A stretch of 8,095 bases of DNA from Planctomycetota bacterium (GCA_029210225.1 JARGOJ010000367.1:1-8095); one strand, 5' to 3'; positions 1 to 6,136 are shown, counted from the first letter of the stretch. Translations and numbers: made by a program. Notes: a model not told the origin generated them from the sequence alone.

Positions 1-418
1 AGTCTTCCAATGATTCGGGCATTTCTGGAAGCTGAAGCTGGCTCGGAGTAAAGGTCAGTAAATCTGGCGCGGCCCTTTCAATTGGCTCTTTCTCAAAGGC
101 CAAAATAGGATTGATTTTTGGACCCGTCATGAGGGCGAGAGGATCGATTCCCGAGACAGTCCGGAGCATCGGTTGATTGCTTTGAAACACCGGCCAATTC
201 CAAAATCGCCACAATGAACAATCGGCCGCAATCGCCTTATATCCTCGAATAAAAGATCCATTCCCTCTCTTCTGAAGCTCCTGTATGAGGCGCTCTAATT
301 GCAAGGCTGGTCGCTCAAGGGCATTGATTTCCAAATGAAAAACAACCCGCAAGTCTCGCGGGCAATCATTAAAAGGATGATCTCCAATAAAGAGCATTTG
401 ATGCGGCCACGCTTCTCT
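1..418 (-). pseudogene. C-terminal part of HAD-family hydrolase, downstream of an in-frame stop; runs off the window
   Basis: After the TAA at 419-421 the same reading frame stays open for 139 codons to the left edge. It begins REAWPHQ and then MLFIGDHPFNDCPRDL. The segment GDHPFND is a canonical HAD motif IV (G-D-x3-N-D), which supplies the acidic Mg2+ ligands. It lies where expected after motifs I-III encoded before the stop (419-718). Counted from the upstream ATG, the motif IV aspartates are D113 and D118, with the stop at codon 100. The rest (about 120 residues) is not recognised and may be a C-terminal extension. A methionine at 395-397 could act as a restart, but I see no good Shine-Dalgarno, and a protein from there would lack the nucleophile. 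The gene is either a recent pseudogene, a read-through gene, or intact with a sequencing error at one base. The coding content is clear; the functional state is not. Confidence 0.65.
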
Positions 419-718
419 TTAAAGACCATGCTCGGCGCCAATACCCTCAACATCCCCCTTGCCCCGAAGGCCAATGCCCTCGATGGCAAAGAAGAGCTCT
501 CGAATCCCTGCCGCTTCCAGCACAATATGGGCGGCGCGGGTCGAGGCTAAGGTCAGTAAGCGATGAATAAAGCCCTGCTCTTTAAGGCGCCGCAATGTCT
601 GAATCATCCCAGGACGAAATTGAATAGTCACTGGTAAATCATGATTCCAATGCTTATAGAGGGGTTCGAAAAAGCCTAATGTCTTGTCCAAGTCCCAGAC
701 TAAGATTGGACTAGTCAT
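419..718 (-). CDS. HAD-superfamily hydrolase (FCP1/MDP-1-like), N-terminal part ending at an in-frame TAA
   Basis: This gene encodes the nucleophile half of a haloacid-dehalogenase-fold phosphatase, probably cytoplasmic. Motif I is D9-L-D11-K-T-L near the start; D9 would be the nucleophile and D11 the general acid/base. FRPGMIQTLRRLKEQG (34-49) and LTLAST (55-60, motif II) follow, and K87 in RGKGD is a good motif III lysine. The pattern 'RPG...L..L...G....LAST...A..VLEAAGI' resembles the FCP1/NIF and magnesium-dependent phosphatase-1 branches, but the substrate is unknown. The ATG overlaps the stop of the transporter gene by 8 bases (711-718), so translational coupling is likely. The reading ends at codon 100, before motif IV, which is present in the same frame after the stop (1-418). 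A 99-residue product would lack metal-binding acidic residues and should be inactive by itself. Confidence 0.72.
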   Translation of the reverse strand: MTSPILVWDLDKTLGFFEPLYKHWNHDLPVTIQFRPGMIQTLRRLKEQGFIHRLLTLASTRAAHIVLEAAGIRELFFAIEGIGLRGKGDVEGIGAEHGL

Positions 719-1985
719 CGTTTATCTCCGCTTTGACAGCAGACTCTGCCAATTGGCTCTCATCAAGGACCCAGTGCCCATCTTTGCTCTTCCCTCGGGC
801 CCAATACGCGGTGATCATCAAACAGAACAGCGCAAATACAACTGAGAGAGAGAAGTGGATTTGATAACCGACCGCGTCCGCGAGATAACCTCCTAAAGCC
901 CCCGCCAAACCCGTCGCGAAGACGACTAAGCTCGCCTGAATCGTATAATCCGTGCCCCCGCAACCAGGACGACAAGCGTCCATCATGCAGGTGAAGAGGG
1001 CCACCGTGGCGAGGCCCCCGGTGAAGTGCTCGAAGCTACAGGCCGCGAATAACTCCCACCCCGTTCGCCCGGTATATTCAATGAAAATGTAGGCCCCGAG
1101 GGAGAGCGCCTGCACCCCGCCAAAGACAATCAATCCTCTCAGTCGACCCAAATAAGTGAGCAGCAGACCACCAACAACAGCCCCCAATAAACCCGCAATA
1201 AAACCTCCGAGCCCGACATAGAAACCGATGTCAGCCACAGACAATTTCAAATCGCTCATCCATGGCTTGAGAACTCCCCCCGCCAGGTAGTCCCCCATCT
1301 TAAAAATGACGAGAACACCACACCACTTCAAGACTCCTTTGCGATTGAAGAAGCCATACACTTGTTGCCACAAGGCCCTCAATACATTTGTTTCTTCCAT
1401 TTCCTCAGAGCCTTGCTCTTTTCGCTCAGGCCAACTCTTCACGAGAATCACAGGCACCGTTGCCAAGGCTAAAACACAAGCCATTCCGATAAACGCGCCC
1501 ATCCAACCGATGGTCGGGTAGACCATGAGAATCAATCCTCCACCGAGTATCATTCCCACGCGATAGCCAGCCACCTGAATTCCATTCCCGATGCCACGCT
1601 CTTCATTCGTCAATAAATCAACGGCCAAGCCATCGGTGGCGATGTCCTGGGTCGCAGCGATGAGGTTCGTCAAGAGCACCGCGACAAAGAGCAAGGGTAG
1701 CTGGCTCTCCGCCTCAATCAATGAGACCCCGATCAAGAGAAGAATGGCCAGAGATTGAAGAATGAGAATCCAAGTCCGCCGCTTGCCATAGAGGTCGACA
1801 ATGGGCGCCCAGAGGAACTTGAGCGCCCAGGGTAGCGCGAGCAGAGATGTCAGGCCTATTTGCCCGAGGGAGAGCCCTTGCTTGCGGAGCAGCACAGGCA
1901 ATGCCTGAACAAAGAAGCCGAAGGGGAGCCCCTGAGAGAGATAGAGGGCCGTTAAGAGAACGTACTTTAAGTAGCGATTCATCAA
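711..1985 (-). CDS. MFS transporter, AmpG/PAT family (AmpG/RhtX/acetyl-CoA transporter-like)
   Basis: This is an inner-membrane secondary transporter of 424 residues with about 12 hydrophobic helices. The N-terminal block YLSQGLPFGFFVQALP (15-30), followed by LLALPWALKFLWAPIVD (48-64) and GKRR (67-70), is the signature of the PAT branch of the major facilitator superfamily. That branch includes the muropeptide permease AmpG, the RhtX-type siderophore importers and acetyl-CoA transporters. A second family block, ATQDIATDGLAVDLL then EERGIGNGIQVAGYRVGM, lies at about residues 111-145. It is shorter than E. coli AmpG (491 aa, from memory). The substrate cannot be assigned: muropeptide recycling is one option, and no peptidoglycan-recycling gene is adjacent. 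The start is TTG at 1983-1985 or ATG at 1980-1982; a GAGGG lies 11 or 14 bases upstream, which slightly favours TTG. It stops with TAG and overlaps the downstream HAD gene. A 134-base gap separates it from the coiled-coil gene upstream, with no clear terminator in it. Confidence 0.87.
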   Translation of the reverse strand: MMNRYLKYVLLTALYLSQGLPFGFFVQALPVLLRKQGLSLGQIGLTSLLALPWALKFLWAPIVDLYGKRRTWILILQSLAILLLIGVSLIEAESQLPLLFVAVLLTNLIAATQDIATDGLAVDLLTNEERGIGNGIQVAGYRVGMILGGGLILMVYPTIGWMGAFIGMACVLALATVPVILVKSWPERKEQGSEEMEETNVLRALWQQVYGFFNRKGVLKWCGVLVIFKMGDYLAGGVLKPWMSDLKLSVADIGFYVGLGGFIAGLLGAVVGGLLLTYLGRLRGLIVFGGVQALSLGAYIFIEYTGRTGWELFAACSFEHFTGGLATVALFTCMMDACRPGCGGTDYTIQASLVVFATGLAGALGGYLADAVGYQIHFSLSVVFALFCLMITAYWARGKSKDGHWVLDESQLAESAVKAEINDD

Positions 1986-2119
1986 TTAAAACGCAGCCCT
2001 CATGAAGCAAGCACCGAAGTCCGAAGCGACCGACAGCCAGAGCTTCAGCGTCGTCTTCACGACAGGGACATTAAACTTCTCAAGGGCCCCTGCAAGATGA
2101 GTCTTTGCACGAGGCTCAT

Positions 2120-4186
2120 TCAACGACGGCGACGGCGCTTCTTGAGGACAGGCCCTTTCTTCTTATCTTTCTCGGCCTTCTCTTCTTCAAAGGCCTCTTT
2201 GCGCTCTTCGAGCTCTTCCGCCTGCTTCTCAATCTTCTTCTGGCGATCCCGAAGCTCTTTGAACTGCGGCCGCAGCGAGCTTTCCTTCGTCTCCAAAGCC
2301 TTACGCTCCTTATCGAGCTTCGCCTTCGCCGCTTTCAACTTCTCAGCCTGGTCCTTCAACTTATCCGCCTGCTCTTTCAATTGAGCTTTGCGCTTGGCGG
2401 TCGCCTTCACGGCTTCTTCTTTTGCTTCTTCGGCGATCAATTCATCGAGGTTCTCACGATCCTGCTCCACCGATTTCTTCTGATCCATAATGTCAGACAG
2501 GACCTTCTCGGCTTCCTGGCGCTTACTCTCGAGATCTCGCTCTTTGTCTTGGAACTCCCGCTGGAGAGTCGCTCGACGCTTCTCTAATTCCTTGGTTTGG
2601 AGCGCTAACTTCTTGTCCATCTCGCTCTTGAGCTTGGTCCGTTGCTTCTCCAGCTCATCGAGCTTAGCCCGAAGCTCTTTCGCTTCTTCCGCCCGCGCTT
2701 TCTCGTGCTTGATCTGCTCGGTCTTGGCTGCCACTTCAAGCTCAGCGACCTTTTCCTTCACAGCTCTATCCGCGTCTTCTTCAACCTGATGGCGAGTCTC
2801 TTCAAGCTTCTTACGCTCCTCCTGGACCTTTTCAGCCTCAGCCGCCACGCCTTGTTCGACGGCTTGCTTGAGACGTCCGCGATCGGCTTCGAGCTGCAGC
2901 CTGTCGTCTTCAAGGTCGCCGCGGTCAAGGGCCAGGTTATCCCGCGCCTCCCGAAGCTCTTCAAGCTCCTGATCGAGTTCTTCCCGAGCCATACCGACAG
3001 CATTTTGGACCGCTTCGTCGATCTTCTGGCTGAAGTTTCGGTGCTTCGCCTGGGTCTTCTCTCGCTCGGCGAGGAAGCTGTCTTTCTCATTGGAGAGGTT
3101 GGCCCGAATCTTCGAGACTTCTTCGCGCTCGCGAGCAAGCTCCTGAGCTGTCTCCTGGAAGTATTCCTGCGCCTGACGTTTGACCTCTAAATCGAATTGT
3201 TCTTTCCGTTTCGCGAGGGCCGCTTCCTCTTCTTTGTGTGCTACTTTAAGAGCTTCAAAGGCCTTGTCCGCCTTCTCCTGGGCTTCCTTGTCGAGGTTCG
3301 CCGCACGCTCATTCAAGGCCTGAGCCTTGCCCTCAATCTCTTTAACCTGAGCTTCGACGCCTTCGACGACCTTTGCTTGAACGGTCTTTTCGAGGTCCTT
3401 CTTGTCGTTCTCAAAGCCTTCCCGCGCCATTTTATAGACGTCGAATTTACCGTCTAGCTCTTGCTCCCGTTGGTCGAGCTGCTCTTCTCGGCTCTCAAGA
3501 GCTTTGGCTTTGGCGTCAAGCTCTCCCGACTTCTTATTCAGCGCCGCTTCTCTCTTCACATGACCCGAAGAGGTCTTCGCCGGAGCTGATTTGCTGCGAG
3601 GGCTCGCTTTCTTCGACGCTTTGGGAGCGGCCGCTTTTGGCGCCGCTGCTTGCGCCGGTTCATCTTCTTCATCGTCGTCGAGGTCATCAAGATCGTCATC
3701 GTCTTCGAGGTCGTCGAGGTCATCCGATTCTTCGAGAGCCTCGTCCCCAGCCCGGCTACCGGAGCTTCTCACCCTGGCTTGCGGTGCTTTGGCAGCGTCC
3801 AGATCTTCCAAACGTTCTTCCTCAAGGGCTTCTTCCACAAGCTCTTCAAGGTCCTCGTCTTCGTCGTCAAGGTCCTCAAGATCTTCAGACTCTTCGAGCT
3901 CTTCCATATCTTCGGAATCATCGAGGGCTTCGAGGTCGTCCTCGGATTCGTCGAGGTCGAGATCATCATCAGAGTTGTAGCTGACTTTTTTCTTAGGGGC
4001 GGGCTTTCGCGTCCGTTTTTTCTTGACCGAATCGGGGTTGCGAGTGTCTGCAGAGTTCCCGATGCTCGATTCTGGATCGCCGGTTTCCTCGTCGGCATTC
4101 CGAGATTTTTTGCCCTTCGCAGCGCGACCTTTGCCGCTCGCGGTTTTTGAGGCTGGTTTCTTTTTGCGTCGTCCAAAAAAGCCCAT
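2120..4186 (-). CDS. Large, highly charged coiled-coil protein with basic ends and acidic tracts
   Basis: This is a 688-residue protein of unknown function. Residues 1-70 are basic (GRRKKK near the start; KKKRTRKPAPKKK at 55-67). Residues 71-130 and 147-177 are almost pure Asp/Glu/Leu/Ser. An Ala/Pro/Lys linker covers about 178-209. Residues about 210-675 are a near-continuous Glu/Lys/Arg/Leu/Gln/Ala helix with few prolines, typical of coiled coil or single alpha-helix. The tail ends KKRRRRR. I see no cysteine, tryptophan, signal peptide or membrane helix, so it is likely cytoplasmic. Such composition suits a filament, scaffold or nucleoid/polymer-binding protein, but no enzymatic domain or named family is visible, and hits to myosin- or SMC-like proteins would be compositional. 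It starts at ATG with AAGGGG about 11 bases upstream, has a candidate promoter at 4240-4268, and is separated from the gene upstream by a terminator. The mix of charge blocks suggests phase separation or electrostatic self-assembly (inference). Confidence 0.88.
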   Translation of the reverse strand: MGFFGRRKKKPASKTASGKGRAAKGKKSRNADEETGDPESSIGNSADTRNPDSVKKKRTRKPAPKKKVSYNSDDDLDLDESEDDLEALDDSEDMEELEESEDLEDLDDEDEDLEELVEEALEEERLEDLDAAKAPQARVRSSGSRAGDEALEESDDLDDLEDDDDLDDLDDDEEDEPAQAAAPKAAAPKASKKASPRSKSAPAKTSSGHVKREAALNKKSGELDAKAKALESREEQLDQREQELDGKFDVYKMAREGFENDKKDLEKTVQAKVVEGVEAQVKEIEGKAQALNERAANLDKEAQEKADKAFEALKVAHKEEEAALAKRKEQFDLEVKRQAQEYFQETAQELAREREEVSKIRANLSNEKDSFLAEREKTQAKHRNFSQKIDEAVQNAVGMAREELDQELEELREARDNLALDRGDLEDDRLQLEADRGRLKQAVEQGVAAEAEKVQEERKKLEETRHQVEEDADRAVKEKVAELEVAAKTEQIKHEKARAEEAKELRAKLDELEKQRTKLKSEMDKKLALQTKELEKRRATLQREFQDKERDLESKRQEAEKVLSDIMDQKKSVEQDRENLDELIAEEAKEEAVKATAKRKAQLKEQADKLKDQAEKLKAAKAKLDKERKALETKESSLRPQFKELRDRQKKIEKQAEELEERKEAFEEEKAEKDKKKGPVLKKRRRRR
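3656..3976 (-). repeat. Low-complexity DNA encoding the Asp/Glu-rich tracts
   Basis: This stretch encodes residues 71-177 of the coiled-coil protein. On the + strand it is dominated by reiterated tcgtc, tcttc and gaggtcgtc units in two blocks (about 3656-3746 and 3797-3976). They are imperfect trinucleotide-phase repeats of Asp/Glu codons with interspersed Leu and Ser codons. The mixture of GAC/GAT and GAA/GAG shows it is not a pure microsatellite, but it is a plausible site of in-frame length variation between strains. Confidence 0.6.
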
Positions 4187-4239
4187 TGGTCAAAATGCCC
4201 CTTCTTACAAGCCAAGCAAATGAACAAGAATTGGACCTC

Positions 4240-4268
4240 ATTCGAGGTAAATTTGGGCGTGTTGGCAA
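4240..4268 (-). promoter_or_regulatory. Candidate sigma70-type promoter of the coiled-coil gene
   Basis: On the minus strand TTGCCA (4268-4263, 5 of 6 to TTGACA) is followed after exactly 17 bases by TCGAAT (4245-4240, 4 of 6 to TATAAT). It lies about 55 bases upstream of the ATG at 4186 and just after the terminator of the preceding gene, which is the expected place. The -10 hexamer falls inside a 5-bp inverted repeat, ACCTC-attc-GAGGT on the + strand (4235-4248). This is a pattern-based prediction only. Confidence 0.4.
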
Positions 4269-4276
4269 GGCATGGG

Positions 4277-4300
4277 AAAAAGAACTCTCTGGGAAAGTTC
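4277..4300 (-). terminator. Intrinsic terminator after the FGE-like lipoprotein gene
   Basis: Read on the minus strand, GAACTTTC-CCA-GAGAGTTC forms an 8-bp stem with one G-U pair and a 3-base loop (4300-4282). It is directly followed by TTTTT (4281-4277) and CCC. It begins 8 bases after the TGA of the lipoprotein gene (4309-4311). Stem plus U-tract and position make a convincing Rho-independent terminator, and imply that the coiled-coil gene downstream is transcribed separately. Confidence 0.65.
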
Positions 4301-4308
4301 AAGTTTTC

Positions 4309-5367
4309 TCAGCGAGCAACGCGAAATCCCGCATTGCTATAACTCATAGAAGCTTCAATCAATGCAATGTCTTCAAGGGGCCAATCCTCACAAGCCCAGC
4401 TTCCACCACGGAGCGTGGCAAAGACGGTGGGAGTCGGTTGATTTCTTAGTATGCGATCACCGCAGAACTCAAAAACATTGCCGCAGAGGTCATAAATCCC
4501 ATTTCGATTGGGTTTAAATGCTCCGACGGGAGCCGTAAACCAATATTTCTCGGCCGCCCCCTGAGTCTTCGAAGACTTTGGACGCCAAAAGTTCCCCTCA
4601 CAGTCGGCCTTGCCTCCTTTTATTGGAAACTCAACCGTCGCGATCTCCCATTCATCCAAGGTCGGTAAACGTAAGCCAAGCCAGCGACAGTAGGCCCTCG
4701 CATCCTTCAAAGTGATTTGAGTGACAGGATGGTCCTCCCGGTCTTCGATCCCCTGCAGATTCGGACCATTCGGCTTGCGCCAATTAGCTCCCTTGGTCGG
4801 CAACCACAGCCAGCCTTGCTCTGTCTTCTTGTAGGTCTGTCCATAACCCCGGCGCTCGGCTTCAGTGATGTACTTTGTAGCGCGAACAAAGCGGGCAAAC
4901 TGCGCGTTGCTTGTCTCTTTCGTAGCCAACTCGAACTCAGATTGATAGAAAGACCGCCGTGGGTTGTCCACGCTCCCAGCTTTGCCAAGAGTGTATGTCC
5001 CAGCGTCGACCTCAACAAAACGATGGCCGTTCACCGCTCCCTCTGAGTCGGCGCCCCGAGCTTCTCCGCGAACGGCCCCGAGAGAGCCCCTGGAGAACTT
5101 CATTTTGAGCCGGAAGGCCCCCTTCTTGTCTTCAGGGAAGTATGCCACGGTCCGGTAGACCTTGGTCCCACCCCGGCTCTCTTGCTTGGGCATAGGAACC
5201 AACTGCCACCGATCTCCCGCCTTGGCTTGAGACTGAGCGACGTGCTCCCCCCTAATGATGGTCTCTCCAGGAAGCCGTTGCTTTTTGTTGTCGGCTTTCA
5301 TGTGACAGGAGCATAAGCCCAGCAAGCCAAGCGCGAGCCCAAAGAAGATGAGGAAAGAGCGGGGCAC
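4309..5367 (-). CDS. Lipoprotein with FGE-sulfatase/SUMF1-like domain, second catalytic Cys absent
   Basis: This is an envelope lipoprotein of 352 residues. The signal peptide has a hydrophobic core at about 5-18 and a lipobox-like L-C-S-C with C21 as the lipid site. About 90 residues without a recognised domain follow, then an FGE-sulfatase (SUMF1/formylglycine-generating-enzyme-like) domain from about 114 to 352. Family blocks in order are FVEVDAGTYTLG (117-128), NAQFARFVRAT (154-164), GANWRKPNGP (193-202), HPVTQITLKDARAYCRWLG (213-231), RLPTLDEWE (233-241), GIYDLCGNVFEF (290-301), RGGSWAC (320-326) and GFRV (347-350). C326 aligns with the first active-site cysteine of true FGE, but the second, five residues on, is Leu331. 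True formylglycine synthesis is therefore unlikely; binding or another SUMF1/EgtB/PvdO-type role is possible. GTG is chosen as start because AGGAGG lies 5 bases upstream and it gives a complete signal peptide. No sulfatase gene is in view. Confidence 0.88.
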   Translation of the reverse strand: MPRSFLIFFGLALGLLGLCSCHMKADNKKQRLPGETIIRGEHVAQSQAKAGDRWQLVPMPKQESRGGTKVYRTVAYFPEDKKGAFRLKMKFSRGSLGAVRGEARGADSEGAVNGHRFVEVDAGTYTLGKAGSVDNPRRSFYQSEFELATKETSNAQFARFVRATKYITEAERRGYGQTYKKTEQGWLWLPTKGANWRKPNGPNLQGIEDREDHPVTQITLKDARAYCRWLGLRLPTLDEWEIATVEFPIKGGKADCEGNFWRPKSSKTQGAAEKYWFTAPVGAFKPNRNGIYDLCGNVFEFCGDRILRNQPTPTVFATLRGGSWACEDWPLEDIALIEASMSYSNAGFRVAR

Positions 5368-5372
5368 AAGAG

Positions 5373-5378
5373 CCTCCT
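5373..5378 (-). promoter_or_regulatory. Perfect Shine-Dalgarno AGGAGG fixing the GTG start at 5367
   Basis: The + strand CCTCCT at 5373-5378 reads AGGAGG on the minus strand, 5 bases (ctctt) before the GTG at 5367-5365. It supports GTG as the start of the FGE-like lipoprotein. Confidence 0.75.
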
Positions 5379-5436
5379 AAAATTGAGTCATGAGTGCGTT
5401 CTGAAACTACGACGCGCTCGTGAAAGAGGAGGTTTA

Positions 5437-5535
5437 GTGGCCTTTTCGTCGGCCTCGCCTGGACGCGTCAAAAAGGGAAATGTTTATTGGAAAACAAAGA
5501 CAAAAGGTCTTCATCGAGGGCAAAAGACGGCATAA
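5437..5535 (+). CDS. Possible small basic peptide (32 aa) upstream of the RING-type gene
   Basis: A perfect AGGAGG (5427-5432) is followed after 4 bases by GTG at 5437. The GTG opens a 32-codon frame ending in TAA at 5533-5535. The peptide begins MAFSSASPGRVKKGNVYW and is strongly basic (about 10 Lys/Arg), with one Trp and no hydrophobic helix. It lies in the 202-base gap between the divergent lipoprotein and RING-type genes, 34 bases before the latter. It could be a leader peptide, a small RNA-binding peptide, or chance. The main support is the ribosome binding site, which is better than that of the annotated gene downstream. No family is recognised. Confidence 0.3.
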   Translation: MAFSSASPGRVKKGNVYWKTKTKGLHRGQKTA

Positions 5536-5569
5536 TTAACGAGTTCCTTCACTCAATGCCGAGCCAAGC

Positions 5570-6052
5570 ATGGTCCACAGTGCTGCCCGCTTTATCCGTG
5601 AGAGCCGCGAAGTTCCACGCTGCGCGTATTGCCATTCGTCATTCGACAATGGCCAGCCCCGAGCATGCCGACAATGCAACACTCGCCTCCACGAAGAATG
5701 CTGGCTTGAATTTGGCCGCTGTCCAAACCTAGGCTGTGAAGGAGTACCCTTGCTCCCTAACAAGGAAGAACAGCGCCTCATGAAGGTCCGCCAAATGGCT
5801 CGGAACCTTCACAACGAAACCTTGTCCCTCAAAGACAGGAACCAGCAAGCGACCAGACCCGCGACCCAGTTTGTTCAGGGCCCCCTCATGTTCATTGGAA
5901 TGAACCTATTTATCGCGATCATGGTCCACTTCTTCTTCTCCGTATTTGCTCCCGGCCACTTTGACCAAGTCTTCGTCGAAGCGTGGTTCTTCTTCTTTCA
6001 CCTGCTCTTTATGTGCGCCTATTTGTTCGCGTGGATTAGTCGAAGATCTTAA
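5570..6052 (+). CDS. Prokaryotic RING-type (Prok-RING_1-like) zinc finger protein with two membrane helices
   Basis: This is a 160-residue protein. The N-terminal module has eight metal ligands: C18-x2-C21-x11-C33-x2-C36-x4-H41-x2-C44-x6-C51-x4-C56. The LHEECW segment (40-45) and the closing GRCPNLGC (49-56) match the 'C..C...HxECW...GC....GC' pattern of the prokaryotic RING finger family 1 (PF14446-type, from memory). A charged linker (about 65-100) follows, then two hydrophobic segments at about 104-127 and 136-155 and the short tail SRRS. This fits a protein with the zinc finger and tail on the same side of the inner membrane, probably cytoplasmic. Ubiquitin-ligase activity should not be assumed; such modules may bind proteins. 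ATG at 5570 is the only start before an in-frame TAA at 5537-5539, although its Shine-Dalgarno is weak. It stops at TAA, with no clear terminator before the next gene. CATAAT at 5531 could be a -10, but it lacks a good -35. Confidence 0.82.
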   Translation: MVHSAARFIRESREVPRCAYCHSSFDNGQPRACRQCNTRLHEECWLEFGRCPNLGCEGVPLLPNKEEQRLMKVRQMARNLHNETLSLKDRNQQATRPATQFVQGPLMFIGMNLFIAIMVHFFFSVFAPGHFDQVFVEAWFFFFHLLFMCAYLFAWISRRS

Positions 6053-6082
6053 CCCGGTCAATCACTCCAATTCACAGGGCGT

Positions 6083-6099
6083 CTGGGGAAATTCTCCAG
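6083..6099. promoter_or_regulatory. Near-perfect 17-bp palindrome upstream of the H-X9-DG-like lipoprotein
   Basis: CTGGGGAA-A-TTCTCCAG is an inverted repeat with one mismatched pair (a G/T pair) around a central A. It sits 20 bases (centre to centre 23) upstream of a second, perfect palindrome over the -35 box. It is not followed by a T-run, so it is a poor terminator for the RING-type gene and more like a protein-binding half of an operator region. The functional reading is inference. Confidence 0.3.
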
Positions 6100-6102
6100 G
6101 AA

Positions 6103-6136
6103 TGAATTGACAATTCAGAGAAAAATCATTGATTAT
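6103..6136 (+). promoter_or_regulatory. Candidate promoter with palindromic operator over the -35 box
   Basis: TTGACA at 6107-6112 matches the sigma70 -35 consensus fully. GATTAT at 6131-6136 (4 of 6) follows with an 18-base spacer. The -35 lies inside TGAATTG-A-CAATTCA (6103-6117), a perfect 7-bp inverted repeat, so a dimeric regulator bound there would block the polymerase. Transcription would begin near 6143, downstream of the in-frame TTG at 6136. This supports translation from the ATG at 6178. Confidence 0.5.

Noticed and set aside
295..525. Frameshift explanation for the HAD interruption
   Set aside because: Motif IV is in the same frame as motifs I-III; only the TAA at 419-421 separates them. 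The alternative minus frame through this interval lacks motif IV.
299..550. A + strand 83-codon frame opposite the HAD hydrolase
   Set aside because: The minus-strand frame carries HAD motifs on both sides, so this is an antisense shadow.
711..1985. Naming the transporter ampG
   Set aside because: The family blocks fit the whole PAT branch, and no cell-wall recycling gene is adjacent, so the substrate is not established.
2057..2119. A 20-codon minus frame starting directly after the stop of the coiled-coil gene
   Set aside because: There is no Shine-Dalgarno in the Arg-codon run before it and no recognisable feature; restart after termination is possible but unsupported.
3373..4150. Several long + strand frames opposite the coiled-coil gene, including a Ser-rich 129-codon one
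   Set aside because: They are mirror frames of the biased Asp/Glu/Lys codons on the minus strand; their composition (poly-Ser, poly-Arg, Phe/Leu-rich) follows from the opposite strand and shows no domain or ribosome binding site.
5508..5536. A promoter with -10 CATAAT for the RING-type gene
   Set aside because: The hexamer at the correct upstream spacing (TCTTCA) matches -35 at only 3 of 6 positions; too weak to annotate.
5487..5732. An 81-codon + strand frame overlapping the start of the RING-type gene
   Set aside because: It overlaps the zinc-finger coding region in another frame, begins at TTG without a good ribosome binding site and has no recognisable domain.
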